Source: an uncultured bacterium (lineage in GTDB: Bacteria; Actinomycetota; Coriobacteriia; Coriobacteriales; Eggerthellaceae). From it: a stretch of DNA of 21,543 bases. Every line of letters starts with the position of its first letter. The stretch's first letter is position 1. The stretch is from NCBI GenBank assembly GCA_937890835.1, contig CALADF010000016.1, positions 1 to 21,543 on the forward strand. Direction: 5' to 3'. A program made the position numbers and the translations under genes. A model generated the notes under the pieces. That model searched no databases, was not told the DNA's origin, and saw nothing but the letters and a program-made list of their open reading frames with translations. Positions 1 through 6,480 of the stretch are shown piece by piece.

Positions 1-1220
1 CGCTGCTCCTGGGCCTCACGTTCGCGTGGTTCACCGACAGCGTGAAGAACGAGGGCAACAGGATCCAGGCGGGCACGCTCGGGATCGAGCTTTCCACCAC
101 GGGCGACGGCGGCGTGATCCTCGCCGGCGACGGGCGGTGGGAGCCCGGCTACTCCGAGAAGGCCGACGTCACGGTGTCCAACACCGGCAGCCTGTGGCTG
201 AAGTATGACCTCTCCGTCGAGAACCTCAAGGCCGAGGGCAATGCCGACCTCTCCGAGGCGCTCGACGTTTACTCGGTGTCCGAAGGGGCGCAAAGTCTCG
301 ACGGCGCCACCAAGATCGGATCGCTGGCCGATCTCGCGGCGGGTACGGCAACGCTCGGCCAGGGCGCGGTGCTCGCCCCGAAGGATTACGCGGGCTCCGA
401 CGGCTCCTCGTCGAAGACGCTGAACCTCGTGGTGAAGATGCGCGAGAGCGCGGGCAACGAGTACCAGGGCGCGAGCGTCACCTTCGACATCGTGGTGAAG
501 GCCACCCAGGCCGCCAAGGAGCAGGACGGCTTCGGCAACGACCGGTACGATGCGAACGCCACGCTGCCCGTCACCTCTACGGCGGATCTTAAAACCGCAC
601 TCACCCAGGGCGGTTCCGTGTCGCTGGGATCCGACATGACCATCGATCCCGAGTTCCCCGCCGACGTCGATCCCGATGGCGCTTTCGCTCAGATGAGCGT
701 GAGCGCTGATACGACGCTCGATCTTTCCGGCAAGACCATCGGCCTCGATCCCTCGGTTGCGAGCGAAGAACTGCCCACCACGTCCATCCTCATCGACGTG
801 CGGAGCGGCACGACGACGCTTGATGGTGACGGCGTGGTGTCTGCCGAGGCGGGCTACAACAACAGCTATGCGATTCAGGTGAGCGGCGGCAGCCTCGTCA
901 TCAACTCCGGTTCGTATTACGGCGCCATGTCTGCCGTTCAGGTTGCGAAGGGCTCCTGCATCATCAACGGCGGCTTCTTCGATCTGGCCCCCACCATCAA
1001 GAGCGCCGCTCCGAACTTCTCAAGCTACCTCATCAACTGCATCGACTCTGCTTATGCGGACGGCACTGCCACGGTTGAGATCAAGGGCGGCACGTTCGTC
1101 AACTTCGATCCGTCGAAGGCTCCCGAAGCCGGCTCGCCCTCTTTCGTTGCCGACGGCTACAAGGTGGTTTCCGAGACCCAATCCAACGGCGAGGTTTGGT
1201 ACACCGTCGTTCCCGAATAG
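1..1220 (+). CDS. SipW-dependent secreted protein: TasA-like N-terminus plus beta-helix region (5' partial)
   Basis: The gene enters from the left edge; the frame is open from base 3 and gives 405 visible residues before the TAG at 1218-1220. The first residues, LLLGLTFAWFTDS followed by N-R-I-Q-A-G-T-L, match the end of the signal peptides cut by SipW-type peptidases (hydrophobic core, then FTDS and an N..aGtL motif), as in TasA and camelysin. Residues to about 185 form a TasA-like beta-sandwich-type region. From about 190 to 400 there are repeated short beta strands ending in GG-S-Y/F turns (SGGSLVINSGSYYG, INGGFFD, IKGGTFVNFD), typical of right-handed beta-helix surface proteins of gut bacteria. 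No LPXTG or membrane anchor follows; the protein ends VVPE. The signal peptidase gene just downstream is its likely processing enzyme. Expected outside the cell or on its surface; ligand unknown. Confidence 0.72.
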   Translation, partial: LLLGLTFAWFTDSVKNEGNRIQAGTLGIELSTTGDGGVILAGDGRWEPGYSEKADVTVSNTGSLWLKYDLSVENLKAEGNADLSEALDVYSVSEGAQSLDGATKIGSLADLAAGTATLGQGAVLAPKDYAGSDGSSSKTLNLVVKMRESAGNEYQGASVTFDIVVKATQAAKEQDGFGNDRYDANATLPVTSTADLKTALTQGGSVSLGSDMTIDPEFPADVDPDGAFAQMSVSADTTLDLSGKTIGLDPSVASEELPTTSILIDVRSGTTTLDGDGVVSAEAGYNNSYAIQVSGGSLVINSGSYYGAMSAVQVAKGSCIINGGFFDLAPTIKSAAPNFSSYLINCIDSAYADGTATVEIKGGTFVNFDPSKAPEAGSPSFVADGYKVVSETQSNGEVWYTVVPE

Positions 1221-1267
1221 TCGCTGATAACTTATGATTTGATCATCTCGCTTACGCGGGATTGATG

Positions 1268-1306
1268 CCGAGGGGCGCGCCCGATGGGTGAGCGCCCCTC
1301 GGTTTT
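1268..1306 (+). terminator. Rho-independent terminator after the beta-helix gene
   Basis: An 11-bp perfect stem (1268-1278 with 1292-1302, CCGAGGGGCGC) is followed by TTTT at 1303-1306. It separates the secreted protein gene from the signal peptidase gene and covers the ATG at 1284, which argues against a start there. Confidence 0.85.
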
Positions 1307-1334
1307 CGTGTCGGCCGTGATCCGAAGAGGGTGC

Positions 1335-2870
1335 ATGAATCAGTACAACAACATGAGGTCGGGCAGGGGTTCGAATCCGTCGGCGCGGAACCCGCAGGCG
1401 CGGAGCTCGCAGGTGCGGAGCTCGCAGGTGCGGAACCCGCAGGTGCGGAACCCGCAAGTGCAGAACCCGCAGGCTGCGGCGTATTCGCCGGGTTCGCCGC
1501 GTCCTGCGCGGATGCCGCAACCCGCGCAGGCGTCGCACCCTGCCGGAGCGCAGTTTCCCGATGGGGCGCCTCACTCGACGGGGATGCCGAACCCCGCAAG
1601 CTCGCCGTATTTCGCGCAGCAGGACGCTTATCCCGAGGCCGATTCGCAGCCTGCGCAGGTCGAGCCGCTTGAACCCAGCCGAGGGAAGAAGGCGCTCAAC
1701 CGTGTTGTCAGCATCCTGACCACCGTCATTTTCGTCGTGGCGTTGGCCTTCACGCTGGTCGTTGTGGCAACCACGCTTTCATCGCGCGGGGGCGAGGCGA
1801 CGTTTTTCGGTTGGAAGCCCTACATCGTGCTTTCCGACTCCATGCAGACCGAGTTCCAGGTTGGTGATATCGCGGTGTCGCGCGCCGTCGACACGTCGAC
1901 GCTCGCCGAGGGCGACATCATCACCTTCGAGTCCATCGATCCGGACAATTACGGCGAGATCTACACGCATAAGATCCGCGAGCGCACAACCTACGAGGGG
2001 CAATCCGCCTTCGTCACCTACGGCACCACCACAGGTGACGACGATTTGTACCCCGCGCTCGAGAGCAAGGTGGTGGGCGAATACGTGTTCGCCATACCGA
2101 AGGCGGGTTACGTGTTCGATTTCTTCAAGTCGCCGGCAGGGTACGTCGTTTTGGTTCTCATCCCGTTTTCCATCCTCATCGGATTGCAGGTTCGCAATAT
2201 CGTGCGGTTGGTGAAGGATGGGCGCGCGAGCCAGTCGGCGGCGCTTGCCGCCGAGCAGCAGCGCGTGCGCGAAATGCAAAAGGAGATCGATCGCCTGCGT
2301 TCGGGAGCCGAGGCTCCTATGAGCGGCCGGGCTTCGCGCGGTGCGAGCGGGGCCGCCGCGTTCTCCGGAGATGCGATGCGCGAGCCTCGTGCGAGGGCGG
2401 CTGCAGCCGGGGCTCCTGTCGCCGGGATGTCTTCGCGTTTGGGCGTCGAGGGGGCAGCGGCACCTGCGCGAGGTGCGAATGACCCTCGCGCCGCACGTCG
2501 CGCGGCCCCTTCGGCGCGTTCGCATCGAGAGGCTGCGCCGGTTGACGCTCAACGGGCGGCTGATCCGGCTGTCACGCAACGGGGGCGTCACACCGACGAA
2601 GCTCGTTCGGTGCGAGGCTCGGGTGAGGTGAGGCCAAGGAGCGCCTCTTCCACCGCAGCGCCTCGCGAGAGGGCGGCGTCTGCCTCACATGCGTCCCGCG
2701 CGACGCCTCTGCGAGATGTTCCGCCGCGTCGTTCGGATGTGGTCGCGAGACACGGTGGGACGCTGCAAGCAGACTCGCCTCGCCGAGACGCTTCGGCTCG
2801 CGCGTCTCACGCAAGCGGGGAGATGCCGGCGGAGCGTCGCTCGTCGCGAGGGCGGCACGCGCGTCCGTAG
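1335..2870 (+). CDS. sipW: SipW/archaeal-type signal peptidase I with disordered N- and C-terminal extensions
   Basis: The product is 511 residues, starting at ATG 1335 with GAAGAGG four bases upstream; the in-frame ATG at 1284 is inside a terminator hairpin. Residues 1-120 are Pro/Gln/Ser-rich and begin with pentapeptide repeats. A membrane segment spans about 124-146. The catalytic core contains VLSDSM with the nucleophile Ser169, the GDI and GDIITF strands, and YTHKI with His212. A Ser/His pair rather than Ser/Lys marks the SipW/ER/archaeal class of serine signal peptidases. A second membrane segment lies at about 268-289, followed by a short charged coiled coil (about 303-330) and roughly 180 residues of Ala/Arg/Ser-rich low complexity. 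Family members are usually under 250 residues, so both tails are unusual. Location beside a SipW-type substrate supports a dedicated processing role. Confidence 0.85.
   Translation: MNQYNNMRSGRGSNPSARNPQARSSQVRSSQVRNPQVRNPQVQNPQAAAYSPGSPRPARMPQPAQASHPAGAQFPDGAPHSTGMPNPASSPYFAQQDAYPEADSQPAQVEPLEPSRGKKALNRVVSILTTVIFVVALAFTLVVVATTLSSRGGEATFFGWKPYIVLSDSMQTEFQVGDIAVSRAVDTSTLAEGDIITFESIDPDNYGEIYTHKIRERTTYEGQSAFVTYGTTTGDDDLYPALESKVVGEYVFAIPKAGYVFDFFKSPAGYVVLVLIPFSILIGLQVRNIVRLVKDGRASQSAALAAEQQRVREMQKEIDRLRSGAEAPMSGRASRGASGAAAFSGDAMREPRARAAAAGAPVAGMSSRLGVEGAAAPARGANDPRAARRAAPSARSHREAAPVDAQRAADPAVTQRGRHTDEARSVRGSGEVRPRSASSTAAPRERAASASHASRATPLRDVPPRRSDVVARHGGTLQADSPRRDASARASHASGEMPAERRSSRGRHARP
1383..1472 (+). 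repeat. Six tandem 15-bp repeats in the signal peptidase N-terminus
   Basis: Six head-to-tail 15-bp units of the form G(C/T)GCGGAACCCGCAG (or GAGCTCGCAG), differing by a few bases, encode the pentapeptides ARNPQ, ARSSQ, VRSSQ, VRNPQ, VRNPQ and VQNPQ. A multiple of three keeps the frame if copies are gained or lost. Confidence 0.85.
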
Positions 2871-2965
2871 AAGTTGCGTCGTCGCCTCGGCTCGGCGCGT
2901 TTTCGTCCGCCCCGTGGAGAACTCGCGCTCTGCGTGACCTCACGTCCGAAAGGCGACGGTGATGC

Positions 2966-2971
2966 TACAAT
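2966..2971 (+). promoter_or_regulatory. Possible -10 box of tRNA-Arg
   Basis: TACAAT lies ten bases before the mature tRNA 5' end. No convincing -35 hexamer is seen at the expected distance. Confidence 0.4.
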
Positions 2972-2980
2972 ACCAACCAC

Positions 2981-3056
2981 GCCCCTGTAGCTCAGCGGAT
3001 AGAGCGTCGGTTTCCTAAACCGTGCGTCGGAGGTTCGAGTCCTCTCAGGGGCGCCA
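2981..3056 (+). tRNA. tRNA-Arg (anticodon CCT)
   Basis: A complete cloverleaf can be drawn: acceptor GCCCCTG (2981-2987) pairs with CAGGGGC (3046-3052); the D-arm is GCTC...GAGC; the anticodon stem is CGGT/ACCG with loop TTCCTAA; the T-arm is GGAGG-TTCGAGT-CCTCT. The loop reads U33-CCU-A37, giving tRNA-Arg for AGG codons. The discriminator is G and CCA is encoded at 3054-3056. The outermost anticodon-stem pair is a T-T mismatch. Confidence 0.96.
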
Positions 3057-3069
3057 GTTGAAATTCGTC

Positions 3070-3109
3070 CGAACCCGCGAGAGGTTTAGCCTCGCGGGTT
3101 CGTTTTTTT
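3070..3109 (+). terminator. Strong Rho-independent terminator of the tRNA
   Basis: A perfect 12-bp stem (CGAACCCGCGAG at 3070-3081 with 3091-3102) with a 9-base loop is followed directly by seven T residues (3103-3109). Confidence 0.95.
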
Positions 3110-3412
3110 GACCATAGGGGGGCAGATCACGCAGCTGCGAAATCATGCACGGATATGGACTCGACTCTTTATCTGAGCTGAGCTTCAAAAAGTGCTCAGG
3201 GGTACCACTCATCGCCCCTAGTCTGTGGGCATGTGGAACTCGTTTCGGTCGGTTCTCGATCCGAATTCGCCAGGTGCGCCGTCGGCTTTCTCCGTGCTGT
3301 GGTTTGGAGCGCGAGAGTTCGGTCGAGGATGGGCGTTGTGAGTTTTGCCGTGGGCTCAGAGAGGCCGCTGTGCGCGATCTCGCGTTAAAACGGCCGCGCA
3401 AGTGGCCCCGTG

Positions 3413-3438
3413 GAGGCTCATCGCTGATTTTCGACCAA
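3413..3438 (+). repeat. Dispersed repeat, copy A
   Basis: GAGGCTCATCGCTG followed by ATTTTCGACCAA matches, with small gaps, the copies at 3460-3487, 19740-19767 (reverse) and 19882-19909. Shared core: AAGGYTCATATCGC, about six variable bases, then T(C/T)GACCA. Confidence 0.6.
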
Positions 3439-3459
3439 AAACCGCTTGGCAAGCAGGGT

Positions 3460-3487
3460 GAAGGCTCATATCGCTGCATCTTGACCA
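3460..3487 (+). repeat. Dispersed repeat, copy B
   Basis: GAAGGCTCATATCGC, then TGCATC, then TTGACCA. This is nearly the reverse complement of 19740-19767, sharing the 14-base AAGGCTCATATCGC core and the TTGACCA end. Confidence 0.75.
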
Positions 3488-3724
3488 TTCGCCCGGCTCT
3501 GCGACCAAAGATGAGGGGACCGATGAACGAGGGACGAGGTAAGCGCGCATTCGCCACGGGGCGGCGCGTCGGAGCCGCGGTTGCGACGCGCCCCTGCACT
3601 CTGCGATGGGTTTCGAGCTGTTGCGTGCTTCTGGTGTGCGCTGCTCCCGTTGCGGGGGATGCTGCACGTGCGTCTGCGGTCGTCGGCCCCTGGAATCGTT
3701 GCCCCCTTCGACAGCGTTCTGCCG

Positions 3725-3767
3725 AAAAAAGAGGAGGGCCGGCGAGGAGGGGTACCTCGCCGGCCCT
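3725..3767 (-). terminator. Minus-strand Rho-independent terminator of the candidate RNA
   Basis: A perfect 13-bp stem (3735-3747 with 3755-3767, AGGGCCGGCGAGG) with loop TACCCCT ends, read on the minus strand, in CCTC and six T residues (A tract at 3725-3730 on the plus strand). No protein gene lies upstream on that strand. Confidence 0.85.
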
Positions 3768-3864
3768 GAGGAGGGGGATGATGCGGCGATCGTGCGCCGC
3801 AATACTGCTTTTTGGGGTATAAAGCAGAGCAACTACTTCGTGGAGGGGAACCACTTCGTTGCTG
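3725..3864 (-). ncRNA. Candidate C-rich-loop small RNA, four hairpins, about 140 nt
   Basis: On the minus strand a perfect TATAAT (3876-3871) predicts a start near 3864, exactly where the first hairpin begins. Four hairpins then follow almost without a gap. H1 (3863-3828) has AGCAAC/GTTGCT, an internal loop, GTGG/CCAC and loop TTCCCCT. H2 (3827-3805) has CTGCTTT/AAAGCAG and loop ATACCCCAA. H3 (3800-3783) has GCGGCG/CGCCGC. A linker carries ATCATCCCCCTCC. H4 (3767-3735) is a 13-bp terminator stem with loop TACCCCT and then CCTCTTTTTT. CCCC sits unpaired in three loops and the linker, a pattern of small RNAs that pair with Shine-Dalgarno sequences; it recalls the actinobacterial 6C RNA, although homology is not claimed. 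No open frame fits. The orientation rests on the T-tract and -10 box; the -35 is weak. Confidence 0.6.
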
Positions 3865-3870
3865 ATTCGT

Positions 3871-3876
3871 ATTATA
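3871..3876 (-). promoter_or_regulatory. -10 box (TATAAT) for the minus-strand RNA
   Basis: A consensus TATAAT on the minus strand sits seven bases before the first hairpin of the candidate RNA. No TTGACA-like -35 is present at 16-18 bp spacing, so an activator or another sigma contact may be involved. Confidence 0.5.
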
Positions 3877-3912
3877 GGTTGTCGCGAAAAACCCACGGGT
3901 TCGGTTGCGTCT

Positions 3913-3951
3913 TTGACATTGGAACGGTTGAGATTTGGCGGTGAGTTGACA
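3913..3951 (+). promoter_or_regulatory. Paired TTGACA motifs upstream of the methyltransferase homologue
   Basis: TTGACATTGG (3913) and TTGACAACTGG (3946) are 33 bp apart, about three helical turns. Either could be a -35 element, but no clear -10 box follows at 16-18 bp; they could also be an operator pair. Weak evidence. Confidence 0.25.
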
Positions 3952-4061
3952 ACTGGCTTCAAACATGCTCCGCTCGCCGCTTGCGACCTTCCGCTCGCCC
4001 TGCGACGAATACCAGGTATCATGGGAATCAAGTTTTCGAGATAACGAAGGGGTGCTTCTCC

Positions 4062-5234
4062 ATGCCCGATATCGCATTGCGTTTCCATAAAGACATGCTT
4101 GTTTTGTCTGCGCCGGTTCTGCCGGCGCTTGAGCGCTTGGGGGTCGATGTAGACCGCGACGCCGAGCTGACCCTACTGCTCGAGCCTGACACGTTCGAGG
4201 AGTTCTACAAAATGGAAGCCATCGCCGGTGCTCAGTGCATCGTGGCGGGCACGGGCGCCCTGACGCCTGCTCGCCTGACGCAAGCTCGCATGGAGGATCG
4301 TGGCGCCGAACTCGTTCGTCTCGCCCTCCGCGCGGTCTCCGCCGCGCGTCCGCAGCACGTCCTGGTGGAAATCGGGCCATGCGGTCTGCCTCTTGACGCC
4401 TCGTCGAAGGCGTCGTTGGTCGAAAACCGCGACCAATACGCACGTGCGGGACGGCTGCTCGAAGGTGCGGAGTTCGACGCGTTCTTCCTCGAAGGTTTCG
4501 AGGATGCGGTGGACTTGAAGTGCGCGCTCATGGGGTTGCGGAAGGTGAGCGACAAGCCCATCGTCGTTTCAGTGAACGTTGAGGCTGACGGTGCGCTTTG
4601 CTCGGATCGCGGCACGCTTGAGGATGCGCTCGCGGTGGCGGGGGAGTTCGGGGCGTCGGTCGCGGGCTTCTCCACGTCGGCGGGTCAAGATGAGGCCGTG
4701 GAGCTGACCCGCCGTGCGGCGGCGACGACGAACCTGCCTGTGCTTGTGGAGCTTCAGGTGGGCGTGCGCGATTCTCGCCAGCAGGGCCCGACTCCTGAGA
4801 ACCCGTACTACTCGCCCGACATGATGGTTCCCGCCGCCGATGCCCTCCGTGCTGCGGGGGCTCAGTTTCTGCGTGCGGTCGGCAATGCCACGCCGGCCTA
4901 CACGGGCGCTCTTGCCGCGACCACGCTCGGTCTCGACGCGCGGCCGCGCAAGGCGGCTCCGTCTCCTGTTGACGAGTTGCCGTATTCGACCGGGGCATCT
5001 GGGGCGGGCGAGCCTTCGGATGGGGAAGGTTTGCCCGACGAGCTTGCCGATTTGGTGGCTAAAACCCGCCGCCGCGTGACGGAGGCGCTTGCGGGCAACC
5101 TGAAGATGGAGATGGAGGAGGCGCCTTCGCTTCTCGGCGTCGACGAGGTCGCGTTTGCCTCCGACGCGGAGCGCGGACGCGAGCCGGGGGATGGGTCGCG
5201 CACCTGCGCCGACGCAGGGTCTTCCGAACGATAG
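4062..5234 (+). CDS. Homocysteine S-methyltransferase-fold protein lacking the zinc cysteines
   Basis: A 390-residue product from ATG 4062, preceded by GAAGGGG at normal spacing; the upstream ATG at 3981 adds non-conserved sequence. Residues about 10-295 follow the TIM-barrel of the Hcy methyltransferase family (MetH N-terminal domain, MmuM): IVAGTGALTPARL resembles the TNTFGAN region, EIGPCG the IGPTG strand, FFLEGFEDAVDLKCAL the ILIETM..LEEAKAA strand, and KPIVVSV the next strand. The three zinc/homocysteine cysteines are missing: the NCS position reads FSTS (Thr205) and the GGCCGTTP position reads RAVGNATP (Val273, Gly274). Methyl transfer by the usual zinc chemistry is therefore unlikely; a binding or altered-substrate role is inferred. 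The last 95 residues are low-complexity and acidic. The next gene begins 10 bp on, so the two are probably co-transcribed. Confidence 0.65.
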   Translation: MPDIALRFHKDMLVLSAPVLPALERLGVDVDRDAELTLLLEPDTFEEFYKMEAIAGAQCIVAGTGALTPARLTQARMEDRGAELVRLALRAVSAARPQHVLVEIGPCGLPLDASSKASLVENRDQYARAGRLLEGAEFDAFFLEGFEDAVDLKCALMGLRKVSDKPIVVSVNVEADGALCSDRGTLEDALAVAGEFGASVAGFSTSAGQDEAVELTRRAAATTNLPVLVELQVGVRDSRQQGPTPENPYYSPDMMVPAADALRAAGAQFLRAVGNATPAYTGALAATTLGLDARPRKAAPSPVDELPYSTGASGAGEPSDGEGLPDELADLVAKTRRRVTEALAGNLKMEMEEAPSLLGVDEVAFASDAERGREPGDGSRTCADAGSSER

Positions 5235-5244
5235 CGGGACGAGC

Positions 5245-5847
5245 ATGTCGGCACCACGAAGCAGAACCAACATAGATCGCAGCGAATATTACGGCGCGAT
5301 GCAGCGCATCGTTGACGCTTTGTTCTACGAGGAGGAGCAGAGGACGGTTGCTATGCGCGCCGAAGCCGCGCCCGCCGGGTTCGGTCGAGTTTCCCCGGAC
5401 GCGCCTGATGCGGCGGTAGCCGAAGCGGAGAGGGTGGTCGCGGATGTCGCGATCGATGCCGAATCGGCGTCGTCGGTTTCTTCCGCTGCGCACGCCGCAG
5501 CTGTGTTCGGCGTGTCCGAGAGAACGGCGTCGCTTCTCGGCCTTGCCGCTCTCGCGGGGATGGAGGCGCGGCCTTCGTCTTCCTTTGCGGCGGGCGCAGC
5601 GGTTGCGAGCGTCCCGGTCGGGGACGCGCCTTCGGCGACGGGTTCATCCGTGGAGGAAGAGAAGCCCTTCACGGTGCGTCGACTCGATGTGGTCATCGCC
5701 GCTGAGACGGCGGACCTCCCCGAGGAACTCATGCGCATCGTCAACCTGCTTCCGCCGGGGGACTATACGCGGCAGCGACTCTGCGATCAGATCAACTCTG
5801 CCATAACGGGGCATGCTTGGGGGCAGGTCTACGGCACGGTGAGCTGA
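5245..5847 (+). CDS. Uncharacterised 200-residue protein, partner of the methyltransferase homologue
   Basis: Not recognised. ATG 5245 was chosen because it follows the preceding stop by 10 bp; a TTG start at 5155 would overlap that gene by 80 bp. The upstream GGGACGAG is a weak ribosome site, consistent with translational coupling. Residues 1-35 are a charged segment (RSEYYGAMQRIVDALFYEEEQRT), residues about 35-135 are Ala/Val/Ser-rich linker, and the last 60 residues look folded: FTVRRLDVVIAAETADLPEELMRIVNLLPPG, then YTRQRLCDQIN and ITGHAWGQVYGTVS. There is no signal peptide or membrane segment, so it is probably cytoplasmic. A protein with two folded ends and a flexible middle next to an enzyme-fold protein may be a subunit or accessory factor; this is only context. 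Confidence 0.6.
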   Translation: MSAPRSRTNIDRSEYYGAMQRIVDALFYEEEQRTVAMRAEAAPAGFGRVSPDAPDAAVAEAERVVADVAIDAESASSVSSAAHAAAVFGVSERTASLLGLAALAGMEARPSSSFAAGAAVASVPVGDAPSATGSSVEEEKPFTVRRLDVVIAAETADLPEELMRIVNLLPPGDYTRQRLCDQINSAITGHAWGQVYGTVS

Positions 5848-5917
5848 CGGCTTCGTCTCCGGTTCGCGTTGCGCACGATCGGTCGCCTCGCGGCTGGGTT
5901 GCGCTGAACTTGCATGC

Positions 5918-6038
5918 AGCTTGCAGCATTCTGCCAGCATTCCGGCACGTAACCGGTCGAAGCCCGCGGGTCGCCTGTCGGCGCCCTGGCACGGAGCTAG
6001 CCGAAGCTTGCGGCATTCTGCCGGCACCCCGGCACGTA
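5918..6038 (+). repeat. Two direct 34-bp repeats, 87 bp apart
   Basis: Copies at 5918-5951 and 6005-6038 start AGCTTGC(A/G)GCATTCTGCC and end CCGGCACGTA, with 30 of 34 bases identical. The second copy contains a perfect TGCCGG-CACC-CCGGCA hairpin; in the first the same stem has an A-C mismatch. They lie in the 630-bp gap before nrdD. Nothing else is recognised between 5848 and 6180. Confidence 0.7.
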
Positions 6039-6181
6039 TCGTAATGAAACCGCACCTCAGCCTGTTCGCCTTCGCGCGCAAACAAAGCGAAGCGTTGCGT
6101 TTGGCTATCGTCACGCTGACGAAAACTTTGACCGACGTTGTGGGCTTTTGGTTTCGTTCGCTTGAATTCACGAAAGCCCGC

Positions 6182-6210
6182 TTGAAAATAACCAACCTCG
6201 AATGTACTAT
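6182..6210 (+). promoter_or_regulatory. Candidate nrdD promoter
   Basis: TTGAAA (6182-6187), a 17-bp spacer and TACTAT (6205-6210) form a plausible promoter whose -10 overlaps the first NrdR box. A second possible pair, TTGAGA (6220-6225) with TATATT (6242-6247) at 16 bp, overlaps the second box. Confidence 0.5.
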
Positions 6211-6219
6211 ATATTCCCG
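6204..6219 (+). promoter_or_regulatory. NrdR box 1 (upstream, imperfect)
   Basis: GTACTATATATTCCCG retains the central CWATATAT core of the NrdR consensus (acaCWATATATWGtgt) but not the outer half of the right arm. It is 32 bp from box 2. Confidence 0.65.
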
Positions 6220-6235
6220 TTGAGAAAACGGACAT

Positions 6236-6251
6236 ACACAATATATTGTGT
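6236..6251 (+). promoter_or_regulatory. NrdR box 2 (perfect)
   Basis: ACACAATATATTGTGT is an exact match to the NrdR consensus and sits inside a perfect 20-bp palindrome (6234-6253 region). NrdR represses ribonucleotide reductase genes when bound to dATP/ATP and uses paired boxes about three helical turns apart, as seen here. Confidence 0.88.
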
Positions 6252-6480
6252 ATAAGTTAGTTTAAACCTTGTGGAAAGACTGTTGAAGAAACAAGTGAAA
6301 CCACAGGTCGCAATGAAAAAGACGCGACTGTTTGAATAACGTGGAAAACGCTCGTTCGACACCATGTCTTGTGGATTGAGGAACCCGTTGCATCGCACGA
6401 TGCGACGTGGCGGTGAGATATGCGCGCATGCGGCGGCACCGTGTGCGGTGGGAAGAAATTGCGAAAGGGAGAGACGGATC
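6252..6480 (+). other. Long structured leader of nrdD
   Basis: About 230 nt separate the NrdR boxes from the nrdD start. It contains a 9-bp hairpin (GTTGCATCG at 6387-6395 with 6398-6406) and CACCG-TGTG-CGGTG near 6440. No known riboswitch is recognised. Confidence 0.4.

Larger units (their letters stand above)
3110..3724. other. Gene-poor island without a convincing gene
   Basis: About 600 bp between the tRNA terminator and the minus-strand RNA candidate. The open frames here have no recognisable domain, poor starts and overlap one another on both strands. The only structure seen is two copies of a dispersed repeat (3413-3438 and 3460-3487). Confidence 0.6.

Noticed and set aside
1284..1334. 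Upstream ATG as start of the signal peptidase
   Set aside because: It is inside the terminator hairpin; ATG 1335 has a proper ribosome site.
2981..3056. tRNA-Arg as an integration site
   Set aside because: No integrase and no second copy of the tRNA 3' end are visible in the window.
3102..3117. TTTTTTTGACCATAG as another dispersed repeat copy
   Set aside because: Only the GACCA word is shared and the Ts belong to the tRNA terminator.
3145..3822. A 225-residue plus-strand open frame in the first gene-poor island
   Set aside because: It runs across the repeats and the RNA candidate, has no domain and only a chance-like composition. GC-rich DNA produces such frames.
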